A DNA stretch of 37,932 nt from CG2-30-68-42 sp037440385 (GCA_037440385.1 JBBIUI010000010.1:1-37932); one strand, 5' to 3'; positions 24,869-37,932 are shown, counted from the first letter of the stretch. Made by a program: numbers and translations. Notes: generated by a model from the sequence alone, not told the origin.

Positions 24869-25348
24869 ATGACCGACGATCGATTTTCCTTCGTCCTGGA
24901 ACAGCAGGCGGACTACGCCTTCCTGATCCGTTTCGACGCCGATTCCATCCCGCCGCTGCTCACCGACGAGCCGCCGCCATTGGGCAGGCAGGCCGGACCC
25001 AACCCGACGCGCCTGCTGGCCGCCGCCGTGGCCAACTGCCTGTCGGCCAGCCTGCTGTTCGCGCTGAGGAAGTTCAGGAACCGCCCGGAACCCATCACGG
25101 CGAACGTGACCGCCCGGCTCACGCGCAATGCGCAACGGCGGCTGCGGGTCGAGGGGATGAACGTCGACATCCGGCTCGGTGTGCAGGCGGACGGCCTCGA
25201 GCATCTCGACCGGGCGCTCGCGCAGTTCGAGGACTTCTGCGTCGTCACGCAGAGCGTCCGGGAGGGTTTCCCGGTCGAGGTCAGCGTGCGCGACGCCAGC
25301 GGGCGGCTGCTCGATCGCGATTGCGGCGGCGCCGCCCCGGAGCGCTGA
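24869..25348 (+). CDS. OsmC/Ohr-family protein
   Basis: Protein of 159 residues resembling the OsmC family of thiol-dependent hydroperoxide reductases. Both catalytic cysteines are present: Cys57 in AAVANCLSASL at the start of the central helix and Cys124 in FCVVTQSV. The C-terminal strand GFPVEVSVRDASG fits as well. There is no signal peptide. No strong ribosome-binding site precedes the ATG at 24869; an in-frame GTG at 24845 is an alternative. The substrate may be organic hydroperoxides, but many members are untested. The CDF exporter gene follows after 16 bases, suggesting co-transcription. Confidence 0.82.
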   Translation: MTDDRFSFVLEQQADYAFLIRFDADSIPPLLTDEPPPLGRQAGPNPTRLLAAAVANCLSASLLFALRKFRNRPEPITANVTARLTRNAQRRLRVEGMNVDIRLGVQADGLEHLDRALAQFEDFCVVTQSVREGFPVEVSVRDASGRLLDRDCGGAAPER

Positions 25349-25364
25349 CTCGGCGAGCGAACGA

Positions 25365-26285
25365 ATGGCCCATCCGGCACCTCGAACGGACTGCTCCGGG
25401 CGGCTCGTCTGGGCGCTCGCCGCCACACTGGGTTTCGGTGTGATCGAACTCGTGGCGGGATGGTGGGCGGGCTCCCTCGCGCTGATGAGCGATGCCGGCC
25501 ACATGGCCACGGATGCCGTCGCGCTCGCCATCGCCGTCGTGGCTTCGCGCATGGCGAGGGTGCGGCCTTCGCAACGCCATACCTATGGTCTCGCCCGTGC
25601 CGAGTTTGTCGCCGCGTTCGTCAACGGACTCGCGATGCTGGCGGTGGTCGCGGGGCTGGCGGCGGCGGCGGTCGGGCGATTGCACGATCCGACGCCGGTC
25701 GCGGGAGCGGCGGTGAGCGTCGTCGCGTTCATCGGCCTGCTGGTGAATCTCGCCGTGGCGCGCGCGCTGCACGGCGGGGGTGAGGCTGCGGCCGACCTCA
25801 ATCGCCAGGCGGCGCTGCTGCACGTGCTCGGCGACCTGCTCGGTTCGGTCGCCGCACTGGCCGCCGGCGTGATCGTCGCGGTGACCGGCTGGTTCTGGGC
25901 GGACCCGGCGCTGTCGCTGGTGATCGGCGTGCTGATCCTCGTCTCCAGCGTGCGCCTGCTGCGCCAGGCGGTGCATGGGCTGATGGAAGGCACACCGCTG
26001 TCGCTCGACGTCGCGCAGCTCGGTCGTGCGCTGGCGGCGGTTCCCGACGTTCGCAGCGTCCACGACCTCCATGTCTGGTCGCTCGCGAGCGAACGCATCA
26101 TCCTGACCGCTCACGTCGTGGTGGCCGACCTGGGCGGATGGGAGGACACGCGCCGCGCGCTGGAGAGCCTGTGCCACGACCGGTACGGGATCGAACACAC
26201 GACGTTTCAGCCGGAGTCGGGCGTGCGCGCGATGACCTACACGCCGAAACGGGCCGGGCGCGAACCCGGCAGGACCGCAGCCTAG
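25365..26285 (+). CDS. CDF-family divalent metal exporter (CzcD/ZitB-like)
   Basis: Inner-membrane proton antiporter of 306 residues, likely exporting Zn(II) or Cd(II)/Co(II). Six membrane helices are followed by a cytoplasmic ferredoxin-like domain. The intramembrane metal site is complete: Asp43, His46 and Asp50 in MSDAGHMATD, and His153 with Asp157 in LLHVLGDLLGS. The loop before TM5 is short (HGGGEAAADLN), without the long His-rich stretch found in some zinc exporters. HDLHVWSL marks the C-terminal domain. It sits between the OsmC-like gene and a secreted GlcG-like gene that begins 9 bases after its stop. Confidence 0.92.
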   Translation: MAHPAPRTDCSGRLVWALAATLGFGVIELVAGWWAGSLALMSDAGHMATDAVALAIAVVASRMARVRPSQRHTYGLARAEFVAAFVNGLAMLAVVAGLAAAAVGRLHDPTPVAGAAVSVVAFIGLLVNLAVARALHGGGEAAADLNRQAALLHVLGDLLGSVAALAAGVIVAVTGWFWADPALSLVIGVLILVSSVRLLRQAVHGLMEGTPLSLDVAQLGRALAAVPDVRSVHDLHVWSLASERIILTAHVVVADLGGWEDTRRALESLCHDRYGIEHTTFQPESGVRAMTYTPKRAGREPGRTAA

Positions 26286-26294
26286 GAGGAAACG

Positions 26295-26807
26295 ATGACC
26301 GGCAATCCCATCACGCGAGCGCTGCTCGCGGCAATCCTGGCGGCGGCATCGGCTGCGGCTCGCGCCCAGGCGCCGGAGCCGACCTTCACGACCCGCAGCC
26401 TGACACCGGACACCGCGCTCGAAGCCGCGGGGGTCGCGCTGAAGAAATGCCGCGACGGCGGCTACCAGGTCGCGGTGGCCGTGGTCGATCGCAGCGGTCT
26501 GGTGCAGGTGATGCTGCGCGACCGCTACGCGGGGGCGCATACGCCCGACACGGCGATCGGCAAGGCGTGGACGGCCGTGAGCTTTCGCACCAGCACGGCC
26601 GACATGGCGAGCCAGACGCGGCCCGACCGGCCGGCGGGCGGCATCCGCCATCTGCCGCGGGCGGTGATGGTGGCCGGCGGGATCCCGGTCGAGGCGGCCG
26701 GCGCGCTGCTCGGCGGTATCGGTGTGTCCGGCGCACCGGGCGGCGATCTCGACGAAGCATGCGCAAAGGCGGGTCTCGAAGCGATACGAGACAAGCTGGA
26801 GTTCTGA
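26295..26807 (+). CDS. Secreted GlcG/HbpS-like protein (DUF336)
   Basis: Protein of 170 residues with a Sec signal peptide (1-25, ending ARA) and one GlcG/HbpS domain. The domain has a helix with ALEAAGVALKKCRD, VAVAVVDRSGLVQVMLRD, and the AGGIPVEAAGALLGGIGVSG stretch that is the family's most conserved part. HbpS in Streptomyces binds haem and iron; GlcG of the glycolate locus has no firm role. A single cysteine (about residue 51) is present. AGGAGG precedes the ATG and the gene starts nine bases after the CDF exporter, so they are likely co-transcribed. Periplasmic location is inferred. Confidence 0.85.
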   Translation: MTGNPITRALLAAILAAASAAARAQAPEPTFTTRSLTPDTALEAAGVALKKCRDGGYQVAVAVVDRSGLVQVMLRDRYAGAHTPDTAIGKAWTAVSFRTSTADMASQTRPDRPAGGIRHLPRAVMVAGGIPVEAAGALLGGIGVSGAPGGDLDEACAKAGLEAIRDKLEF

Positions 26808-26834
26808 GCCGCCGCAGTGCGCTCGACGGCATGC

Positions 26835-26863
26835 TTGAAGCTGCCGCCGGTTGCAGGTAAATT
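26835..26863 (+). promoter_or_regulatory. gltB: Probable sigma-70 promoter of gltBD
   Basis: TTGAAG (26835-26840), 17-base spacer, TAAATT (26858-26863). The predicted start is near 26870, about 96 bases before gltB. The leader so defined contains the terminator-like hairpin at 26893-26926. Confidence 0.45.
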
Positions 26864-26892
26864 ACCGACTCACCCAGGGCGATTCCGGACAG

Positions 26893-26926
26893 GCCGGCGG
26901 GAGAATCCAACCCCGCCGGCTTTTTT
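26893..26926 (+). terminator. Intrinsic terminator between the glcG-like gene and gltB
   Basis: GCCGGCGGG pairs with CCCGCCGGC (9 bp, ten-base loop), then TTTTTT. It lies 85 bases after the glcG-like stop and 39 bases before gltB. It can end the upstream unit; if the promoter at 26835-26863 is real it is also inside the gltB leader. Confidence 0.85.
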
Positions 26927-26965
26927 CCGCCCCGGCACCGGGGCTTGGCTTCGAGGTCACCGAAA

Positions 26966-31600
<4,635 letters not shown>

Positions 31601-31625
31601 CGATCCTCACCGGAGTCGAGAACAG

Positions 31626-33056
31626 ATGGGAAAGCCCACGGGTTTTCTGGAGTATCAGCGCCTGAGCGAGGCGTACCGGCCGGTCGCCGAGCGGCTGAAG
31701 GATTTCCGCGAATTCGTCGCCGCGCTCGGCGACGAGCAGGCGCGGGTGCAGGCGGCGCGCTGCATGGACTGCGGCATCCCGTTTTGCAACAACGGCTGTC
31801 CGGTCAACAACATCATCCCGGACTGGAACGACCTCGTCTATCGCGGCAATTTCCGCGAGGCGCTCGACGTGCTCCACTCCACGAACAATTTCCCGGAGTT
31901 CACCGGCCGCATCTGCCCGGCGCCGTGCGAGGCGGCGTGCACGCTGAACATCAACGACGACGCGGTCGGCATCAAGTCGATCGAGCACTTCATCATCGAC
32001 ACGGGCTGGGAGCAGGGCTGGGTCGTGCCGCAGCCGGCCGCGCGCGCGACCGGCAGGCGCGTCGCGGTGATCGGCTCCGGCCCGGCGGGGCTCGCGTGCG
32101 CGCAACAGCTCGCACGCGCCGGCCATGACGTCGTCGTTTTCGAGAAGGACGATCGCATCGGCGGCCTGCTGCGTTTCGGCATTCCCGACTTCAAGCTGGA
32201 GAAACGCCTGATCGACCGGCGGATCGAGCAGATGCGCGCCGAAGGCGTCGAGTTCCGCACCGGCATGCACGTGGGCACCGACGTGCCGGCGGACCGGCTC
32301 GCGAGCGAGTTCGACGCGCTCGTGCTCGCGGGCGGCGCACAGCGACCGCGCGATCTTCCGGTTCCGGGGCGCGAGCTGAGCGGGGTGTACTTCGCGATGC
32401 AGTTCCTGCCCCAGCAAAACCGGATCGTCGCCGGCGAGCGGGTCGAGGACCAGATCACCGCCGCCGGCAAGCATGTCGTCGTCATCGGCGGCGGAGATAC
32501 CGGTTCGGACTGCGTCGGAACCGCCAACCGCCAGGGCGCGGCTTCGGTGACGCAGCTCGAACTGCTCCCGCGCCCGCCCGAGCAGGAAGACCGCGCGCTC
32601 ACCTGGCCCTACTGGCCGGTCCGGCTGCGCACGTCCAGTTCGCACGAGGAGGGTTGCGTGCGCGACTGGTCGGTGGCCACGAAGGCCTTCGTCGGATCCG
32701 GCGGCAAGCTGGAGGGCCTCAGGCTGGTCCGGCTCGACTGGAGCGGCGGCAAGATGAGCGAGGTCCCCGGGTCGCAGTTCGAACTGCCCGCCGATCTGGT
32801 GCTGCTCGCGATGGGATTCCTCGGGCCGAAGCTCGAAGGGCTGGCCGACGTACTCGGTCTGGACAAGGATGCACGCGGCAACGTCAAGGCGGCGACCGAG
32901 GGCGCGGGCAGTTACCGCAGCTCGAACGCGAAGGTGTTCGCCGCCGGCGACATGCGACGCGGCCAGTCGCTCGTCGTGTGGGCGATCCGCGAGGGCCGGC
33001 AATGCGCCCGCGCGGTCGATGAATTCCTGATGGGCGCCTCGGAGCTGCCGCGCTGA
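31626..33056 (+). CDS. gltD: Glutamate synthase (NADPH) small subunit
   Basis: Electron-input subunit of GOGAT, 476 residues. The N-terminal region has the Fe-S cysteine clusters CMDCGIPFCNNGCP and CPAPCEAAC, then an FAD-binding GSGPAGLACAQQLARAG with FEKDDRIGGLL, and an NADPH-binding GGGDTGSDC. The C-terminal GDMRRGQSLVVWAI is the usual FAD-closing motif. It passes electrons from NADPH to the FMN of GltB. GGAG lies about 11 bases before the ATG; the gene follows gltB directly. Confidence 0.96.
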   Translation: MGKPTGFLEYQRLSEAYRPVAERLKDFREFVAALGDEQARVQAARCMDCGIPFCNNGCPVNNIIPDWNDLVYRGNFREALDVLHSTNNFPEFTGRICPAPCEAACTLNINDDAVGIKSIEHFIIDTGWEQGWVVPQPAARATGRRVAVIGSGPAGLACAQQLARAGHDVVVFEKDDRIGGLLRFGIPDFKLEKRLIDRRIEQMRAEGVEFRTGMHVGTDVPADRLASEFDALVLAGGAQRPRDLPVPGRELSGVYFAMQFLPQQNRIVAGERVEDQITAAGKHVVVIGGGDTGSDCVGTANRQGAASVTQLELLPRPPEQEDRALTWPYWPVRLRTSSSHEEGCVRDWSVATKAFVGSGGKLEGLRLVRLDWSGGKMSEVPGSQFELPADLVLLAMGFLGPKLEGLADVLGLDKDARGNVKAATEGAGSYRSSNAKVFAAGDMRRGQSLVVWAIREGRQCARAVDEFLMGASELPR

Positions 33057-33064
33057 GCCGCGCG

Positions 33065-33087
33065 GGCGGGGCCGGCCGAGCCCCGCC
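33065..33087 (+). terminator. GC-rich hairpin after gltD
   Basis: GGCGGGGC pairs with GCCCCGCC over a seven-base loop, eight bases after the gltD stop. No T-run follows, so it may only protect the mRNA 3' end. Confidence 0.4.
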
Positions 33088-33186
33088 GGGAAGCACGTCG
33101 GTGCCCGATTCCCTCACGTGACGCAATTCGCAACCGGCCCCGGCGGGGCGGACGATAATGCGGTCACTTTGTCCGATTCCTCCGCC

Positions 33187-34560
33187 ATGCAGGTTGTCGT
33201 CCTCGCCGCCGGTCAGGGCAAGCGCATGCATTCGTCGCTGCCCAAGGTCCTGCAGCCGCTCGCCGGCCGGCCGCTGCTGTCCCACGTGCTCGCCACCGCC
33301 CGCTCGCTTCGCCCGTCGCGCATCTGCGTCGTCCATGGTCACGGCGGCGAACGGGTGCGGCAGTGCTTCGCGACCGATACCGATCTGCTGTGGGCGCAGC
33401 AGCAACCGCAACTCGGAACCGGACACGCGGTGCAGCAGGCCCTGCCGCAGCTCGCGCCCGAGGGCCTCGCGCTGGTGCTCTATGGCGACGTGCCGCTCAC
33501 CTCGCCGGCCACCCTCGCCAGGCTGATCGACGCCGCGCGCGGCGGTGCGCTCGCGCTGCTCACCGTCGGGCTCGACGACCCCGACGGCTACGGCCGCATC
33601 CTGCGCGATGCGTCCGGGCGCGTCGAGCGCATCGTCGAGCAGAAGGACGCCACGGACGAGGAGCGCGCCGTGCGCGAGATCAACACCGGCATGCTGTGCG
33701 CGCCCGTCGCCTGCCTCGCGCGCTGGCTCGCGCAGGTGCGCAACGACAATATGCAGAGCGAGTACTACCTCACCGACATCGTCGCGCTGGCCGTCGCGGA
33801 CGGCCACCCGGTCGAGACCGCGCAGCCCGCCGCGGTGTGGGAGACGCTGGGCGTGAACAGCAAGGCGCAGCTCGCGGCGCTGGAACGCATTTTCCAGCAG
33901 CAGGCGGCGAGCGCGCTGATGGAGCGCGGTGTCACGCTGATCGACCCGGCACGCATCGACGTGCGCGGCGAGCTTCGATGCGGCAGCGATGTCGAGATCG
34001 ACGTCGGCTGCGTGTTCGAGGGCCGGGTGGAGCTGGGCGACGGCGTGCGCGTGGGCGCGCACTGCGTGATCCGCAACTCGGTCGTCGCGGCCGGTGCGCG
34101 CATCGAGCCGTTCTGCCACATCGAGGACGCCTCGGTCGGCGCGGCGTGCCGCGTCGGGCCCTACGCGCGGCTTCGCCCCGGCGCGCAGCTCGCCGAGGAC
34201 GTGCACGTGGGCAACTTCGTCGAGGTCAAGAACAGCCGCATCGATGCGCACTCCAAGGCCAACCACCTGTCGTACCTGGGCGACGCGACGGTCGGGCGCA
34301 ACGTCAATATCGGCGCCGGCACCATCACGTGCAACTACGACGGCGCGAACAAGCATCGCACCGTCATCGAAGATGACGCCTTCATCGGCTCGGACACGCA
34401 ACTCGTCGCACCGGTGACCGTGGGTCGCGGCGCGACGCTGGGTGCCGGCACGACGCTCACGCAGGACGCACCGCCCGATGCGCTGACGCTGTCGCGCGCG
34501 AAACAGGTCACGCTCCCCCGCTGGCAGCGGCCCGTGAAGGCCGGGCGTCGCGGAAACTGA
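33187..34560 (+). CDS. glmU: GlmU, N-acetylglucosamine-1-P uridyltransferase / glucosamine-1-P acetyltransferase
   Basis: Bifunctional cytoplasmic enzyme making UDP-GlcNAc for peptidoglycan and LPS; 457 residues. The N-terminal nucleotidyltransferase has VVLAAGQGKRMHSSLPKVLQ and LYGDVPL. The C-terminal left-handed beta-helix acetyltransferase shows hexapeptide repeats and the segment KANHLSYLGDATVG leading to NIGAGTITCNYDG. The ATG at 33187 is preferred over a GTG at 33118, because the family begins directly with the strand MQVVVLAAG. A GATAAT at 33154-33159 is a plausible -10. Ribosome binding is weak. glmS lies 35 bases downstream. Confidence 0.96.
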   Translation: MQVVVLAAGQGKRMHSSLPKVLQPLAGRPLLSHVLATARSLRPSRICVVHGHGGERVRQCFATDTDLLWAQQQPQLGTGHAVQQALPQLAPEGLALVLYGDVPLTSPATLARLIDAARGGALALLTVGLDDPDGYGRILRDASGRVERIVEQKDATDEERAVREINTGMLCAPVACLARWLAQVRNDNMQSEYYLTDIVALAVADGHPVETAQPAAVWETLGVNSKAQLAALERIFQQQAASALMERGVTLIDPARIDVRGELRCGSDVEIDVGCVFEGRVELGDGVRVGAHCVIRNSVVAAGARIEPFCHIEDASVGAACRVGPYARLRPGAQLAEDVHVGNFVEVKNSRIDAHSKANHLSYLGDATVGRNVNIGAGTITCNYDGANKHRTVIEDDAFIGSDTQLVAPVTVGRGATLGAGTTLTQDAPPDALTLSRAKQVTLPRWQRPVKAGRRGN

Positions 34561-34595
34561 GCGCCGGTTGCCGATTGCCGATCGCGGAGCCCGCC

Positions 34596-36422
34596 ATGTG
34601 TGGAATCGTCGCAGCACTGTCCGATCACGATGTCGTCCCGGTCCTGCTGGAGGGACTGCGCAAGCTCGAGTACCGCGGCTACGATTCCGCGGGCCTTGCG
34701 GTCGTCAATGGCGAACTGCGGCGGCTGCGCGCCGCGGGCCGTGTCGCCGAGCTCACCGCCCAGGCACGAACCGAACGCGTCGAAGCTCCGATCGGCATCG
34801 CGCACACGCGCTGGGCCACTCATGGCGTGCCCTCCGAGCGCAACGCCCATCCGCATCTGAGCGGCGGGCTCGCGGTGGTGCATAACGGCATCATCGAGAA
34901 TTTCGATGCGATCCGAACGCGGCTGATCGCGCGCGGCTACGAATTCGTGTCCGATACCGATACCGAGGCCATCGCGCACCTGATCCACCATTGCCGCAAA
35001 ACCGAGCCGGACCTGTTCGACGCGGTCTGTTCGGCATGCCGCGAGCTGGTCGGTGCCTATGCCATCGCGGTACTCGCCGAGGACGAGCGCGACCGCCTCG
35101 TCGTGGCGCGCTGCGGCGCGCCGCTGCTGCTCGGTCTCGATGACAAGGGCAACTATGCGGCGTCCGACGCCTCGGCGCTGCTGCAGGTCACGCGCAACAT
35201 GGTCTATCTGGAAGACGGCGACGTCGCCGAGCTCACGCGCACGCGCTGCCGCATCCGCGGCGCCGACGGCGGCCTGGTCGAGCGCCCGGTGCAGGTCAGC
35301 ACGCTGTCGGCCGACGCGGTGGAGCTCGGGCGGTTCCGGCACTACATGCAGAAGGAGATCTTCGAGCAGCCCGAAGCGCTCGCCGCGACGCTCGAGATGA
35401 TCGGCGGTGCGCGCTCGATCTCGCCGCAACTTTTCGGCGCGCGTGCGGGCGAGCTGCTCGAGGGCGTGAAGCGCGTGCTGATCGTCGCGTGCGGCACGAG
35501 CTACCACGCGGGAGTCGTCGCACGCTACTGGATCGAGCAGCTCGCCGGCATCGCCTGTTCCGTGGAAGTCGCGAGCGAATACCGCTACCGCGCCTCGGTC
35601 GCCGATCCGCACACGCTGGTCGTCGTGATCTCGCAGTCCGGCGAGACGGCCGACACGCTCGCTGCGGTCAAGCATGCGAAGGCGCGCGGGATGCTGCGCA
35701 CGCTCGCGATCTGCAATGTCGCCGAAAGCGCCATCGTGCGCGAGACCGCGCTGCGTTTTCTCACGCGCGCGGGCCCGGAGATCGGGGTCGCATCGACCAA
35801 GGCCTTCACGACCCAGCTCGCCGCGCTGTTCGTGCTCTCGCTCGCGCTCGCCAAACTGCAAGGCAGGCTCGACGAGGCACAGCAGGCGGAGTGCCTGAAC
35901 GCGCTTCGCCACCTGCCGGTCGCCGTCGCAAGGGTGCTCGAGCTCGAGTCGCGCATCCGCGGCTGGGCCGAGCGCTTCGCGACGAAGCAGCACGCGCTGT
36001 TTCTCGGGCGCGGCATGCACTACCCGATCGCGCTCGAAGGCGCGCTGAAGCTCAAGGAGATCTCCTACATCCACGCCGAGGCCTATCCCGCGGGCGAGCT
36101 CAAGCACGGGCCGCTGGCACTGGTCGACGAGGACATGCCGGTCATCGCGGTCGCACCCAACGATGCGCTGCTGGAGAAGCTCAAGTCGAATCTGCAGGAG
36201 GTGCGCGCGCGCGGCGGCGAACTGTACGTGTTCGCCGACGCCGGCAGCGCGATCGCGGAAAGCGAGGGCGTCCACATCCTGCGCATGCCCGAGCATTACG
36301 GGCTGCTCTCGCCCGTGCTCTACGCCGTGCCGCTGCAACTGCTCGCCTACCATGCGGCGCTGGTCAAGGGCACCGACGTCGACAAGCCGAGGAACCTCGC
36401 GAAGTCCGTGACGGTCGAGTAG
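34596..36422 (+). CDS. glmS: GlmS, glutamine-fructose-6-phosphate aminotransferase
   Basis: Makes glucosamine-6-P from fructose-6-P and glutamine, the entry step to UDP-GlcNAc; 608 residues, the family length. The start is fixed by the catalytic Cys2 (MCGIV), exposed after Met removal, with CGGAG seven bases before the ATG. The glutaminase domain has RWATHG and HNGIIENF. Two SIS domains follow, with CGTSYHA, SQSGETADT and the C-terminal LAKSVTVE. It forms a likely operon with glmU. No glmS ribozyme-like leader is visible in the 35-base gap. Confidence 0.97.
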   Translation: MCGIVAALSDHDVVPVLLEGLRKLEYRGYDSAGLAVVNGELRRLRAAGRVAELTAQARTERVEAPIGIAHTRWATHGVPSERNAHPHLSGGLAVVHNGIIENFDAIRTRLIARGYEFVSDTDTEAIAHLIHHCRKTEPDLFDAVCSACRELVGAYAIAVLAEDERDRLVVARCGAPLLLGLDDKGNYAASDASALLQVTRNMVYLEDGDVAELTRTRCRIRGADGGLVERPVQVSTLSADAVELGRFRHYMQKEIFEQPEALAATLEMIGGARSISPQLFGARAGELLEGVKRVLIVACGTSYHAGVVARYWIEQLAGIACSVEVASEYRYRASVADPHTLVVVISQSGETADTLAAVKHAKARGMLRTLAICNVAESAIVRETALRFLTRAGPEIGVASTKAFTTQLAALFVLSLALAKLQGRLDEAQQAECLNALRHLPVAVARVLELESRIRGWAERFATKQHALFLGRGMHYPIALEGALKLKEISYIHAEAYPAGELKHGPLALVDEDMPVIAVAPNDALLEKLKSNLQEVRARGGELYVFADAGSAIAESEGVHILRMPEHYGLLSPVLYAVPLQLLAYHAALVKGTDVDKPRNLAKSVTVE

Positions 36423-36442
36423 GACGTTCCACGGCGGTGTCC

Positions 36443-36482
36443 GGCCGCCGCGCGCCTGAAGGGCGTTCGCGGTCGGGCGGCC
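36443..36482. terminator. Hairpin between convergent glmS and the MFS gene
   Basis: Outer arms GGCCGCC (36443-36449) and GGCGGCC (36476-36482) enclose a smaller stem, CGCC/GGCG. It lies between two convergent stops. No T-run, so terminator function is only suggested by position. Confidence 0.3.
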
Positions 36483-36489
36483 TCGCGGC

Positions 36490-37713
36490 TCAGTGCGCCG
36501 CGAGGCTGCGGTGCTGTGCGAGCGAGCGCGCGCTGACGAGCAGCGCCAGGCCCACGGCGGCCGAGGTGAAGGCGAGCGGATAGACGGTGCCGTCGAAGCT
36601 CGCGCCGACCCAGGTTCCGATCGCGAACGCGCAGGCCATCATCATGAAGCCCAGCAGCCCGGCGGCTGCACCGGCCTGCCGGGGGAAGGGCGCCACCGCT
36701 CCGGTCTGCGCGCACGGAAAGTTGATGCCGTGGGCGAACATGACGAGGAATTGCGCACCCACGACGGTCGTCCAGTGGTGCAGGCCGGCCAGGATCAGCC
36801 CGGCGAACAGCAGGCCCGCCGCCGCGGACCCCAGCGCACCCCAGCCCAGCGTGCGCTCGACGCCGAACCGCTTCAGCAGCCGCCTGCACACGATGGTGCC
36901 CGACAGGTAGCCCAACACGCCGAAGGCGAAGCAATACCCGTAGTACTGGGTGGGCACCCCCAGCACCCGGATCAGCACGACCGACGAGCCCGAGATGAAC
37001 ACGAAGATCGAGCCGTAGGACAGCGCGCCGGGCGCCGCATAGGCCCAGAAGGTCGGCGAGCGCAGCACACGGCCGTAGTTCGCCGCGAGTCCGGCGATTT
37101 TCAGCGCGCCGGGATCCTTGTGCAGGTTCGTCTCGCCGAGCAGCCGCCACAGCGCGAGGCCGAGCACGGTGGCGAACACGGTCAGCGCCACGAAGGCCGC
37201 GCGCCAGCCGAACGCCACCTGCAGGTAGCCGCCGAGGATGGGGCCGAGAATGGGCGCGGCCGCCAGCAGCGAGCTGACCTGCGAGAGCACGTGCGCGCCC
37301 TCCGCGGGGGCATAGGCGTCGCGCACCAGCGCGCGCGCGATCAGCACCGCCGAGCATGCACCGAGCGCCTGCACGATGCGTCCGGCGATCAGCGCACTCA
37401 TCGTCGGAGCGAACGCACACGCGACGCTCGCGCCGATGTAGACGGCCAGACCGGCCAGCAGCACCGGCCGCCGGCCGTAGCGATCCGACAGCGGCCCCAC
37501 GACGAGCTGGGCGGTGCCGAACGCGATCACGAAGCCCGACAGCGTCTGCTGCACCAGCGCCGGGGATGCGTCGAAGTACGAAGCGAGATGCGGCAGCGAG
37601 GCGAGGTACAGGTCGGTCGACAGCGGCTGCAGCATCATCGACGCCGCGATCAGCCCCAGCAGGATGCGCGGGGCCGGCAGCACGATGGCCCGCTGCGGGC
37701 CCGCGCCGCTCAC
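36490..37713 (-). CDS. Bcr/CflA-type MFS drug exporter
   Basis: Inner-membrane major facilitator of 407 residues with about 12 hydrophobic helices. The first helix carries MMLQPLSTDLYLASLP, the signature of the DHA1 Bcr/CflA group (STDMYLPALP-like), and the loop after TM2 has GPLSDRYGRRPVLL (MFS motif A). Motif C-like glycines appear in APILGPILGGYLQ. Bcr/CflA members export bicyclomycin, chloramphenicol or other compounds; the substrate here is unknown. The GTG at 37713 is chosen because GGGGGG lies five bases upstream and the length then matches the family. The frame stays open upstream to 37926 but does not look like protein of this family. Confidence 0.85.
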   Translation of the reverse strand: MSGAGPQRAIVLPAPRILLGLIAASMMLQPLSTDLYLASLPHLASYFDASPALVQQTLSGFVIAFGTAQLVVGPLSDRYGRRPVLLAGLAVYIGASVACAFAPTMSALIAGRIVQALGACSAVLIARALVRDAYAPAEGAHVLSQVSSLLAAAPILGPILGGYLQVAFGWRAAFVALTVFATVLGLALWRLLGETNLHKDPGALKIAGLAANYGRVLRSPTFWAYAAPGALSYGSIFVFISGSSVVLIRVLGVPTQYYGYCFAFGVLGYLSGTIVCRRLLKRFGVERTLGWGALGSAAAGLLFAGLILAGLHHWTTVVGAQFLVMFAHGINFPCAQTGAVAPFPRQAGAAAGLLGFMMMACAFAIGTWVGASFDGTVYPLAFTSAAVGLALLVSARSLAQHRSLAAH

Positions 37714-37932
37714 GCGCGTTCCCCCCGGACGGCCGGCGCCGCACCGGCGGCGGCGCCCAGGAAGAGCAGCCCCACCTGAGGCGTACGAAGCAGCGCGTTC
37801 AGGAGCAGCAGGGCCGACGCGCACCCGGCGCCCGCCCAGCACGGCCTCGCCTCCCTCGCGGCCCCATCGCGTCCCGAACTCGCCCGCCTTGCGGCCGTAG
37901 ATGCGCGTGACGCCGTAGCGCTGCATGAGGGT
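37714..37932. other. Unassigned window end upstream of the MFS gene
   Basis: 219 bases. On the minus strand two frames remain open through most of it. One is continuous with the MFS frame and begins with an ATG at 37926 (MQRYGVTRIYGRKAGEF). Neither reading is recognised. It could be the 3' end of a gene entering from outside the window, or leader DNA. No tRNA or terminator is seen. Confidence 0.3.

Noticed and set aside
34561..34595. glmS ribozyme-type leader
   Set aside because: The gap between glmU and glmS is only 35 bases, far too short, and that ribozyme belongs to Gram-positive bacteria.

Overview
The window is a dense, GC-rich (roughly two thirds G+C by eye) bacterial chromosome segment. 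The block PBP1A / pilMNOPQ / aroK-aroB / dgt / gltB-gltD, with lptM-lysA and cyaY beside it, is a gene order typical of Betaproteobacteria (Burkholderiales, Rhodocyclales and relatives). RegB/RegA, a PCu(A)C copper chaperone and a sigma-54 activator suggest a respiratorily versatile member of that class. The genus cannot be named from what is visible. No rRNA, tRNA, CRISPR array, insertion sequence or prophage gene was recognised.

Layout. 1-832: 3' end of hslU. 859-1734: AEC-family carrier. 1742-3609 (-): redox two-component pair regB-regA, with a periplasmic copper chaperone (3766-4230) transcribed away from it. 4321-5431 (-): a small operon of two tandem 109-residue paralogues (resembling DUF2173) and an SCP-2-like protein. 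It is preceded by a good -24/-12 promoter and is divergent from a PAS-AAA+-Fis sigma-54 activator (5691-7040). 7029-12558 (-): overlapping lptM-lysA-MFP-RND efflux run. 12586-12909: cyaY. 12917-15232 (-): PBP1A. 15395-20370: type IV pilus assembly operon pilMNOPQ, ended by an intrinsic terminator. 20466-23183: aroK-aroB-dgt, all overlapping. 23241-26807: a block that interrupts the usual dgt-gltB neighbourhood: a Crp/Fnr regulator, a cytochrome c'-like protein with an FNR/CRP-type site at -41.5, a REP-like hairpin, an OsmC-like protein, a CDF metal exporter and a secreted GlcG/HbpS-like protein. 26966-33056: gltBD (glutamate synthase). 33187-36422: glmU and glmS (UDP-GlcNAc supply). 36490-37713 (-): Bcr/CflA-type MFS exporter.

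How the genes fit together. Much of the window is housekeeping: proteolysis, lysine and chorismate synthesis, glutamate and amino-sugar synthesis, peptidoglycan synthesis and pilus assembly. The more individual parts are three regulatory modules. RegBA keeps its quinone motif and redox cysteine and sits next to a copper chaperone. The sigma-54 activator faces a promoter for an uncharacterised paralogue pair. The Crp/Fnr protein faces a palindrome placed for class II activation of a c-type cytochrome. The second of these is the best candidate for an undescribed system.
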